From positions 3,906,001 through 3,970,000 of the forward strand of contig CM033113.1 in the NCBI GenBank assembly GCA_019321725.1: a DNA stretch of 64,000 bases, in the 5' to 3' direction. Below are positions 1 through 11,136 of this stretch, in pieces. The notes below the pieces were generated by a model, which was given only the letters and a program-made list of their open reading frames with translations, made no database searches and had not been told where the DNA came from. The position numbers and the translations under genes were made by a program. Source of the stretch: Paulownia fortunei. Taxonomy: Eukaryota; Streptophyta; Magnoliopsida; Lamiales; Paulowniaceae. Numbering within the stretch: position 1 is the first letter of the stretch; each line of letters begins with the position of its first letter.

Positions 1-700
1 CAATTTTTTACGATATTAGTATTATTTAGTTTTTCATGTTTTGCCACATCATGCATGACAATGTAGTTTTGGTCTTGAAATTTGGAGAACGAGCATAATT
101 TTTGTATTCTTACTCTATGGGCTTGGATTAAAAAAGGACGAAATTAATATTCTATCACAAATCATTTTGTATTTTTTATCATATTATACTAATTGTTGTA
201 ACTTGTTATAATCAATATAATACAAAAATGCAATTAAATTTACAATAAAAAATCTCACATTATTCAGAGATAAATAATATAAAATATATAAGATCTTTTT
301 ATACTCAAGAAACGCAAGATCAGATTTTTTTATAGCCCCTAAATAAAAAAAAAGTAAAAAAAAAAAAATTGCCACTCTATAAACAAAACTGAAAAAATGC
401 TATTTATTATAAGATGGTATTCGACAAGGGAAAAGATTGAAATATCATTCTTCATGATAAATACAGTATTTTACTTCTTTCATCCCAGTTAAAATTTTGC
501 TTCTATTATTAGCTAAGACAAGCAAAAGAGTGTGTGAGAAAAACATTTCATTTTTATTCAAATACAAATAGTTCCACAATCATAACAGTCTATACATGCA
601 TACCAATTCTCATAAATACAGACATTTGTAATTCTTACTAAATCACCTCTCCATTGCCAAGTACCTGTCGATTTGAGCTTCCGATCATTTGGTTCAGCTC
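1..700. other. AT-rich flank and 3' region of the GID8-like gene
   Basis: No coding signal is visible from 1 to about 540. The stretch is AT-rich with short A and T runs. The part from about 540 to 700 lies just past the stop codon of the minus-strand GID8-like gene and probably includes its 3' untranslated region. Confidence 0.5.
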
Positions 701-3700
701 TCAAACAGCGGGATCTTCAAGCGCTGCAGTAGATAAATCGTTTATTCGAGGATAAGTAGCCTTTTCGTCAAGCTGGTTTTGTGCCCACATCAGCATTTTC
801 AATAAGCTTGGAAGCTTTGGATCTGTCAAACATAAAAAAAATCATTGGGCGACACCAATTATTTTTAGTGAGGTAACAAAATGCATTAGATACTCAGAAA
901 TAGAGCACAATTTGATCGTTAGTTCCCCACATCAATATAGATTTTCTACTATCAGAAATGACCATGTTAACCCTGAAAAGAACTAACACAGGCACAAGGA
1001 AGATCAAGAAAAATACTTCCAGCTGGAACAAGAATGTGAAGCACGAACATGTGTGTATAAGATGGAGATAATAGGGAAACCAAAATTCCAAACGTTACCA
1101 GCATGTCCAATAGCTACTAAATGCTGCCATTTAATATATCACCAAAATGTTTACAAGATACAGAATCACGGATAACAAATCAAATGCCAATATTAACTTA
1201 ACCCTGCTTTAGAATACATTACAACTTCTCCAATTGATACAGAATTGAAAAAACAATGTGTGGGAAATCTGGTACGTAAGTGTCATGTGGAAACAAATTT
1301 CATATCAGAATAAGCCACTACTACGGGGGAGAAAAAGGAACCTTTTCCTCCAGAAAACTTTTCTCTGTGACACATGTAAATCTTTGCCCAAAGCACCAAG
1401 GTAAGTAAATCACATAGACAAACATCTTCCAACAAGTGGGTACTCCCAAAAGAGTACCAATCTTCAATTATTAAGTGGCAAGCACTCAACCATAGCCAAA
1501 GCTCAAGCAACATCTGAATATGCATTTTAGTTTATGAAAAACCTAGCAGCATGACTAAAGACTCCAAAGAAAGACAAACCAGTCTATAAAACTAGCAACA
1601 TCTTGATGTACATTAATCTCACAATACCAAGAAAATTCCAAACTCAAACATCTAGCATGATTGTCAAAGTGGCTGATGATCATGGGAAAAAATTACTCCC
1701 TGAATCAGGAACTACAGCTTCAGATCTCATCTATTACCATAGATAGTTATCTAATCAATCTTATTCACTTAATCTCATGTATTATTATAACTTGATTTCT
1801 AGGCAGTCCCCTGAGCATATTTCTTGCCCTCTGGCTACTTTTAGGTTGGAGTACTGACCAAATGTTCAGCCTTGATTATAGTTGAAGATTCTCTCCTACA
1901 GTTGCCTTTAAAAACATATTAAGAATCTATCAACGAGCCATGTACTAGAATATATAGTGGTTTAATGCAGAAATAGCCAAGCTTCAAAAACTGGCGATTA
2001 AGAGCTAAAATAAGTATAGTTTAACTTGGATTTGTAAGCAGTATTAATATATTCAAAGAGCCATCTGAAACTGTACTAAACAAGATTTTTATCTTTCCTT
2101 GAATTATATAAACTCAGCATTCCAGGAATTTTCTCAATGCAGCAGGGACTAACCTTTTTCATGGCTTTGACTGGTAAGGATGGCTGCATTCACCTCACTA
2201 GCAGTCTTGAGGCGCTGTGATATATCTAGCAGCTCACCAATGGGGCAATTGGTGACATCTTCAAAAGCAAGCAGTGCAACAGTCCTCTCCAACTCTTCTA
2301 AAAATCCTTGCTGAAATTACGGATATTTCTTACAATGAATATTCAAAATATATAACGGGACTTTCTACTTATATACCACAACAGAGGTTGAGCAAAAATC
2401 ATTACAAGCATGCAGAGACACTCTAATAATATTTTTTCAAGGAAGATTACAGTAATATAGGCAAATCAATCTGAAAATTACATTTTCCTCGCCCCTTGGA
2501 GCAAGTTCCTCTTGAGCAAACTCCAAAGCTTCTTCTACCTTCCCATTCCGGATCAGTTCTATCAACCGTTGCTGTTGTAGATGGAAAAAGAGTTGGGGAT
2601 TTGTGTCCAATATCTGCATTAAAAAATCAAATTGATTGCTTTGATATGAAGTCCAGAAAGCCAAGCAAGTAAATCCAGTAATTGCAAATGGTTTGCTGTA
2701 GAGGTGTACCATTATCAAAATCAGACGCAAATCCTGATAACAAACATGTTGACTACCTAAATCATGAAATCCTTAATGAGTCATAATTGCTTGTAAGTTG
2801 CAGCAGAATGAAAAAATCGTTATGAAAGCAAATGGAAAATCACAATTGCATGCAATGGAAGTTCTGCAGCACCCATGGAAGGATTTTTCATGCTGCTCTA
2901 CAATCAAAATTTAGTTACCATGCTCAATTAATGGCCAACAAATTCCTGCCTAAATACTGTACGAATAAAAAAAATTAGCAAAAGACATGTGTATCAGCAC
3001 GTGATGCAATACTAAAATCCAGCTCAAATCCAGGATGTCAGTGGGGGGTGTTTGGGATTTGCTCTCAGCAAAGAAAATTGTCGTTAAGATAAATAGATCA
3101 AGAAATAAGTATGTTCATTCATATTATGACACTCCCTGAAGAGGTCAGATCAGCTATACATATTTAAAATAACCAAAGGGAGGGTATAAATGACTTATTA
3201 AGTAAGATGCAAGCTAATTATATGAGTCTTGTCCTCAAGCATGAAGCACCCAATAAACTATCTAAATAACAACATTTGCAACATCTCTAACTTTTGCTTT
3301 AATTGACACATTACAATTTACCGCATATTGACAAACATTGAGAATAACAAAGAAGAGAGAGACAGAGATGAAGAACAAGAGAGAGTATCATTAATTTCAA
3401 AAAAAAATTAAAAAAAAAATAGAAGTTCAAAAATCAGGTTAATGTTTCCAAAAATTTTCCTGTATTATAGGTATGAACCCAACAATACCCTGAATTAAAA
3501 AGGCAGCTGGAACCACAACAAAATGGGGTGACTGTCCATACCCTGTCCAATTCCATTGTTTGTGCGTGAATGGCAAATGGCAGCACCAAAGATCCAGAAA
3601 TATTGGTAAAATACCGCCACCATATTCCTAGATTCTAATCATAAATGTCTGCATGTTTGTTGAGATTTAAAACTACTGCCTCACTCTTGACCTATGCACC

Positions 3701-5077
3701 TTAATCACAATCTCACTGACTATCATCATTTACTAAGCTGAATAATTCTAGCACAATGAGAACTTTCAAATAGTATCATGCCATGATCAACCGCATTACA
3801 AGGTTATATAATGTATCTGTTTCAATTAAGCAATATACATTCATATTGAGATCAACTAATCAAATAATAAGTAAACATGACAATCCAATAAAATCTAGAT
3901 CACCATTGAATAACATTTGTTTCCTGGAGCGAATAACTAAAATAAAAAAGAAAGAAAGATTATCGCACCTCAGGGTTCAAATCATTAACTTTTTCAATAG
4001 CATCCTCCACGTTACCACTCTGTACTGCCTTCTTAACCGCCATACGATCAGTGATAGTTGCAAGATCTATATCTGCTATTTTCCAATAAGGAAATCCATA
4101 CATTCTTAAAATTTACTGACTCTACTCCTACTATGAAGCTATTGAGCTACCGCCCCAACCATTCCTGACTAAAGGAAGGGAATGAAATGAAAACACACGT
4201 ATAAATAAAACAAGCTACAGAAAAAAAAAATAAAAAAAAAATGGATACGTTCTGTCCCAGACTCTAGTCGGAATTTTTCTGCAGCCTCCACATAACCCTC
4301 AGTAACCAGAAAATTCATCACCAATTTATTCATATCCTCTTTTCTAACTTTAACATTACTGAGCCTTTTCTCCCACTCTGCCCTAGTTATAACTTTTTTC
4401 GATGAGGCCTGTAAAAGCAAACCAAGTTCACAAGCATTGCCACCACAAAAAGATTGCACATTAAGAAGGGAAAAGAATAAATCAATGCTACAATAATAAC
4501 CACTCAATCAGCCTAACATAAAGCCTAACTAAAATATGATGTCCTCTAATATTCCTGAAAAAAGTTCACAAGGTAAATGGATTGCCAGCAAAGTTTGAGG
4601 CATTCATCATCTTCAATAATTGCCCAAAACAAAAGAAAAAATAAAAATCAACTGTAAAAGAATAAGATCAGTCTCATAAAAACCCTAAACGGAAAAGAGT
4701 TTCCTCTAATTTCACTGACAAGACCACTTACTATACAAGAGATCGTTCAAAAACAAATAACCATAAAAAGAAAAGCTGCACGTATACGCAACCGACACAT
4801 TTTCTTGTCAATTTACCCAAAAAAGAACAGTCAAAGAAAAGAAATATAAAATACAACAAGAATCACGGTCCATATTTAGATCCGCACACATTGATCGTGG
4901 ACTCAACTAACAGAAACACATCAATAAACCCAGTCAAAAAAATAATCCCGTATAAAAACAGTAATTGAATGACAAAGGGAATAAAGTGAACTGAAAATAT
5001 TGGCCAGAAAATGTTATTTTCTTTGGGTGCCCGTCTGCGGCGGGGTGGGGCTTGGGGGGTGGGTTGTGGTTTACCAT
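701..5077 (-). CDS. GID8: GID8-like LisH-CTLH-CRA protein (CTLH/GID E3 ligase subunit)
   Basis: Six coding exons on the minus strand: 5077-5075, 4408-4249, 4075-3969, 2613-2482, 2310-2154 and 822-701. All have GT-AG borders and join in frame to 226 residues, the usual size of plant GID8 homologues. A LisH motif lies at about residues 26-54 ([18 protein letters not shown]), followed by a CTLH domain (about 60-117) and a CRA domain to the end, including [16 protein letters not shown] and [18 protein letters not shown]. In yeast and animals this protein is a scaffold of the multisubunit GID/CTLH ubiquitin ligase; plant homologues are inferred to act likewise in cytosol and nucleus. The ATG is the last three bases of exon 1, directly before the donor. 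An in-frame upstream ATG at 5125 would add 16 residues. No breaks are seen. Confidence 0.93.
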
Positions 5078-6254
5078 GGCTTGGAATTCAGCGGGTTGGC
5101 GAATGGCAATCAAGAACAATGACATCAGTATTCACCGCTCTGCGCCTTCACACCCATGTAAAAAAGTAAAAATTAATCCAATTCCGTCAATTTACTCTCT
5201 GTTAAACTGTTTAATTTACTGCGAAGTGTAAATGGGAAAAAAATACTGAAAAAGGTGGTTTGGTTTTATTTTTATTTTGAATTCTCATTTACATACATAT
5301 ATATTCATTTTTATGTGAAAATTAAAAATATATTTAGATATAATGTAAAAATATTAACTTTTTAAGTGTTTTATTTCTATACTGGTTTTGATGAATGAGT
5401 TTGAATATAACATAGAAATATTAATTTTATTAAATTAAAAATAACATTTTTATATAAGAATAATAATTAATAAGACTTATTGTTTTCTTTAAATATTATC
5501 AATCAAATTACATTAAATTAAAATTATTATTTAATTTATTATAGGATCTGTTAAATTAAAATTATTATTTAATTTATTATATAATCTCATTATAGAAAAC
5601 TAAACTATTATTTATTGAGTTAATAAATTTTAAGTATTTTAAAATTAATAACCCCCCCCCCCCCCACCAACCCAAAAAACAAAAAAAAAAACTATATCTT
5701 AATGAGCACTTTACCCCATCTAACTCTTGGGTCGTGGCTGGTTATATTTCTTTTTTAAAAAAAAATCACTATTTAAATTTCTAAATTTATATTTGTGAAA
5801 CCCTTGTTCAACAATATTGCACTTGAGGTAAGACATAGGTATAAAAGACATAATAAAAGTAAATGCATAAGCAATAATACTTTTGAGTTAAAATTATATG
5901 ATGTTTGAGAATAAAAATTGATACAAGTAAGTTAAAATTTAAAAATAGTGTAAATCCACTTTTTTAAACATAAATGAGCCAAAATAAGGTTGTACAATGA
6001 GCTAATTGAAATTTTGAAATATCAAATGTTGTGATTGAATAGATTAATTATCATTTTTAGTTACTCCAGTTCGCTAAAATGCCTAAATTTCACATTCCAA
6101 TTATAGTTTTTCATCACCTGCATAACTTAGAAACCAATATTAAACATTCCAATGGCGTTGTTGCTAGAGAATTGAGAAAATCAAATCTAAACAGAAAATC
6201 CAATGTGAGTTTGAGTGTATTAAACATAAAAACAATTTTGAAGTTGAAGTCTAT
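5078..6254. other. 5' leader and AT-rich intergenic DNA
   Basis: This holds the leader and promoter region of the minus-strand GID8-like gene and then AT-rich DNA. A run of 15 C followed by A-rich sequence lies at about 5651-5690. No coding signal is recognised. Confidence 0.5.
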
Positions 6255-6564
6255 GAGCTCGTTTGGTTTTATTTATAGAAAGAATCATTTTATTTTTTAT
6301 TATTTAAAATAAGAAAATATATTTATTTTACTTATTTTTATTTTTAAAATTTATTTTCAAAACTTGTGCACTTATCATATTTTTTTTATATAGAAAACAT
6401 CATAGAACAAATATATTTTCATTAATAAATTTACATAGTTTATATATAAATATAACTAATTCAAGTATATTCTTATTTTTATACAAAAATCTAGTGAAAA
6501 TATTTTAAACTCTAAAAATACTGAAAACACGAAAATATATTTGAAAATAAAACCAAACGGGCTC
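6255..6564. mobile_element. MITE-like element with about 20-bp terminal inverted repeats
   Basis: The left end reads GAGCTCGTTTGGTTTTATTT and the right end, read on the other strand, GAGCCCGTTTGGTTTTATTT. That is 19 of 20 matching bases flanking about 310 bp of AT-rich DNA with no coding capacity. Ends with a CGTTTGGTT core are common in plant miniature DNA transposons. The target-site duplication is unclear (TAT against TAA), so the superfamily is not assigned. Confidence 0.6.
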
Positions 6565-8243
6565 TAAAAATTTTATTTATTATTTTTGAAGATATTTGCA
6601 ATAGGAACTATTGAAGAAAGGTAGACAGTGGAATGCTACGCTGAAAGCTAACAATGGTGGTTGGTGAAGCATGGGTTCACATGGTGAAGGGCGATGAGGT
6701 TATGAATTAGAGTTCAAATTAAAAAACGAAAAATGGGTGATTGTGCTAGGGTCAACGAGGGTACTGTGCTACATTGCACCGCTGACTATGTGCTACACTG
6801 CTCTGTCGACCATGATGTGGTTCGATTTCAGATTCAGTATCAAATTAGAGCAACAAACTAAAAGACTAAAGTCTATTTAATTTCATTTTCAAACTTATAT
6901 TTATATTTTTAATATTTCTATGATTGAAATTATTATAACTATGATTTCGAGTAAAAAATAAAAGTATATTTAAATCAGTTATATTTTAAGTTTTGAAATA
7001 AAAATATATTTGTTTTGTAGTATTTTTTGTATGAAAATAGTAAAATATTAGTATGATTGAAATAAGTTTTGATAGGTGCATGAAAATACGCCGAATATTA
7101 ATATGTTTAAAAATAAAAATAAATTATATTTATGATAAAAATAAGTAAAACAAATATATTTTTGAGTGTCAATTAGTAAAAATTGAAATATGCCCTTAAA
7201 AAATAAAAACAAATGGTCCCTAAAACATTAAAACTAGTGGACAAGAAAATAATAACAATAATAATAAAAGAAATATATATTAAAGTATATAAAAATAATT
7301 TTGGTAGGTAAACGATCCAAATACCGAAGCTTTGTTCGCTATTATTTTAATTTTAGGAAAATATTTTCCTTATCCAGTAAGGTAAATCGTATTTGGGATT
7401 AGCATTTTGGAAAAATATGTTTTTATTTTTCAAGAATACTTATCGATTATTAGTTTAATTAAATAATTGTATATTCTACTCTATTAGGTACAACAAAATA
7501 ATATAACAAGACTTATACAGCTGAAAATGTGATCTACTAAACATAACAAACAACATTAATAAAATGTCTATAACTAAAAATATTTTCCCAATATATCATA
7601 TGATTTTTTTTCAATAAAATATTCAAACATATTCTCATTTTTCACAATTTACCTAATCACAATACTCATAATACATTCTCCCAAAAAATCTCATTGGAAT
7701 GAATAACACCAATCAAAACCCAAAATTTTTCAAAAAAAATAAAAAATAAAAAATTAAATACTACACTGAAATTTAAATTTAAATTTAATTCAACAAGTTT
7801 ACTTAACCATAAATATCGATAAGTCAAAGTTCTCAATGCCTAATACACGGGTTGATATAAAAGTTGTGACAAAGTAAAATGAAACGCATGGAGTTTGCTT
7901 CAATAAATATTTACATAAATATATTAATGATAAAATGGATTATATACATAACATAGTTTATTCTAGTGAACTATCTCGATGCCAAAGACAATTGTTGAAA
8001 TAAAATTTTAAAAATAAAAGTGTCCACATTCATAACAATGTTTATTTTAGTTAATTTTTTTTAAGACAATTATATAGTTTAAAAAATATAAAATCAAAGC
8101 AAAGCGACGCTAAAATTTTTTGTTTAAGTTATAATGTCCAATATCACGTAGTTAAAAACATAAAATAAAAAAGCGCACTCACGAGAATGATGGTTTCTTA
8201 ACCCTATAAGTATACATGGATAACGCAAATTGCCCCCTTATGT
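6565..8243. other. AT-rich intergenic DNA without genes
   Basis: No coding sequence is recognised. There is a somewhat GC-richer patch at 6600-6850. A single end-like sequence at about 7205-7222 (ACAAATGGTCCCTAAAA when read forward) resembles a MITE terminus, but I see no partner. Confidence 0.4.
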
Positions 8244-9380
8244 ATTGTTAGTACGTAAATAGGTTAATAATACATTTGATAAAAATGTTTGAGAGGGAAT
8301 TTTTCACAAAAACTGCCACAATCTTTCCATAAAAACAAATCAGTTGACATACTAATAGAAATTCATATGAAAATCACAAAAAATATTATCAAAAAAATCA
8401 AGTAATCCATGATATATTTTAGTCTAATAGGATATATTTGATCGTTATATATGGAATATTTTATTTTTTCGAAATAAATTTGTGTTCGAAAAATTCATTC
8501 GCTAAAAATAAATTAATTATTCCTTCAAAACAAAATAAGGTCTATTATATATCAACAATGTTATTTTGTTTGATTATTATATTATTATAAATATATATTA
8601 TATTATTTTTTTATATTAAAAAATACTATACCTAACGCTTAAAAAATACTTGAAGTAACACTACCAACTCTACAAATTATCCCATCATAAAATACAAATA
8701 AATAATACCTTCATTTCAAAATTCACCCCATAAAACATATTTCCCATAATAGTCCAAACATAACTAATTTAATAGTTTATTATAAATTTAATTAATAATT
8801 AATTTTTTACCGTGTAATGGAAGGAAAGTATTAAATTGAATTCTTATTGTTAGCACGTAAATAGGTTAATAGTACACTTGATAAAAATATTTGAGAGGGA
8901 AATTTTCATAAAAATTGCCTCAATCTTTCCATAAAAATAAATCAGTTGACATACTAACAGAAATTCATATGAAAATCACAAAAAATATTATAAAAAACAA
9001 TCAAGTAATTCATAATACATTAGTCTAATAGGATATGTTTGATCGTTATATATGAAATGTTTTCTTTTTCTCGAAATAAAATTGTATTCGAAAAATTCAT
9101 TCACTAAAAATAAATTAATTATTCTTTCAAAACAAAATGAGGCCTATTATATATCAACACTGTTATATTATTTGATTATTATGTTACTATAAATATATAT
9201 TATTTTATTTTTTATATTAAAAAATATTATATATAACGTTTAAAAAATAACTGAAGTAACCCTACAAAATATATTTCCCATAATAGTCCAAACATAACTA
9301 ATTTAACAGTTTATTATAAATTTAATTAATAATTAACTTTTTATCGTATAATGGAAGGAAAGTATAAAATTGAATTCATT
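8244..9380. repeat. Diverged tandem duplication, two units of about 0.55-0.6 kb
   Basis: Unit 1 (about 8244-8843) and unit 2 (about 8844-9380) align along their length. Both start with ATTGTTAG(T/C)ACGTAAATAG and share TTGAGAGGGAA, CAATCTTTCCATAAAAA and AATGGAAGGAAAGTAT near the same relative positions. Unit 2 lacks about 65 bp near its end. Single-base differences are frequent, so the duplication is not recent. No coding content. Confidence 0.8.
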
Positions 9381-10622
9381 TGAAAGCTCCAATTTTTTTT
9401 TTAAATTTAATCCGTACAAGACTCATTTGTGCTTTCTATCTTGTCAGATCACTCCCCCACTTACCCTCCTCTCTCCCTCCTTCAATTTCCCACTCTCTCA
9501 TTCCTTCTTTTATTATTTTTTTCATGTTGTTTTTCCACCCCAATTTCACTCTTTAATTAATTTTGTCTTTCTATTTTCCCACTCCATTTTCGTATCAAAT
9601 CATAAATATTTTAATTATAATGTGTATATTTTATTGTAATAATTATGAAATATATGTATATTATATTTTATATTTATTATTTAACTAAAAATTTTAATTA
9701 AGAATTATTAAAATATTTAAGAAAATTTCCCAATGACTATTATAATATTTTCAGTGAAATAAGATTTTTTACAATGAATTACTCCATTTATTTAAAATTT
9801 AAATTTCACAACATTTATGTGATTTATAATGTTACTAATTTATATTATATAAAAAATTTAATAATAACAATTAATTACTTAAATATTATGTCTTTGAAAT
9901 TATTATAGGAAAATTAAAATGTGAATAACAATTATGTTATAAATGTAATGCATATACGTAATTATATATTAATACTTAATAAATATTAATTATAAGTAAT
10001 TATTATTATAATTTATTAATTTAATACATGAGATTTACCTATAATTATATAGGTTAGTTTCAATTGTACAATAATTATTGATTATTTAATTTATAATTAA
10101 ATAAAAATACCTAATAAATAATTAATTATTTGTAATTAGTTAACAAATTAATTTATGTTATTTATTGTATAATATTATAGCTTAAGTACATAATAATATT
10201 AAATGATATTGTGTATTTATATCTTTGTTAACTATAAGTATATACAAATTACATATGTTTTTATATAATTTTTTAAACATGTATATATATATATATAAAT
10301 ATGTATATATTAATTAAATGTATATATATAATAGAAGTTGTGCTTCATTTAGACGGAGGAGAGTGGAAAAGTGAGGGAAAGTGGGAGGAAAGTGAGGGAG
10401 AAAGGAGGGGAACTGAATTGATTGGATAGAAAGTGCAAGTCAATCTTACATTTTTGTCTCCAATGTATTTTTATTTAAATTAAAAGAATATATAAAATAA
10501 AAATTCAATTCAAAATTGTACTTTCTTTATGTGCTTTCAAATAAAATTATTTATTTATTTTTTATTATACGATAAAAAAATTAATTATAAATTAAATTTA
10601 TAATAAATTATTAAATTATTCA
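9297..10622. mobile_element. Foldback-type element with long imperfect inverted repeats
   Basis: The left arm (about 9297-9500) and right arm (about 10345-10622) are reverse complements over 200 bp or more with gaps. The left arm reads TTTATTATAAATTTAATTAA, later GTGCTTTCTATC, then a CT-rich stretch. The right arm has the mirrored AG-rich stretch, GATAGAAAGTGCAAG, and then TTAAATTTATAATAAATT. The interior of about 840 bp is extremely AT-rich with a short TA microsatellite at 10279-10332 and no gene. The left arm overlaps the second tandem unit, so the duplication may have involved one end of the element. Class is not assigned. Confidence 0.6.
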
Positions 10623-11136
10623 ACCAAAATATCCTTTTATCTTCTCACATAAACCCCCATAATAAATACAGTTTCCTTCTTTAACAAGGCAATCAATATA
10701 TTTAAAAAGCAGACACGTGACTCAACAACTAGGTGACTTTCCCAATCCTAATGGGAAAAAGACAAAGCGGCGTACATTAAAACAACCCTTCCATTCAAAC
10801 AATTGCATAGTCAGAATTGTACTACTTCAAGAAAGTCTTTAACCGACGCCCCCCTCCCCACTCCGCCCATAATTTTCTTCTCTAACCTACGCTCTTCCTG
10901 CATCCTTTTTAGCTTATAGTTAATTTTTTTGCAAAATTCTGGAATTCCCAGTGAAATTTCGCAGTGCCTTTTGCTAAATTCTTTTATGTGATAATTATTT
11001 CGCATATTCTGTTTCTCTCATCGTATATTATACGTTCCGCCCGTTAATGTGCGCTTGTTGAATAGTAGGAATTGGAATTGAACTTTTGTGGGAAAATTAG
11101 GGTTTCTTTTCATCGATAGGGGGCAAAAAGATTGAG
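10623..11136. promoter_or_regulatory. Putative promoter and 5' leader of the SNF2-RING gene
   Basis: The 514 bp before the ATG at 11137 become less AT-rich towards the gene and hold no recognised coding sequence. I see no confident TATA box. Confidence 0.35.
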
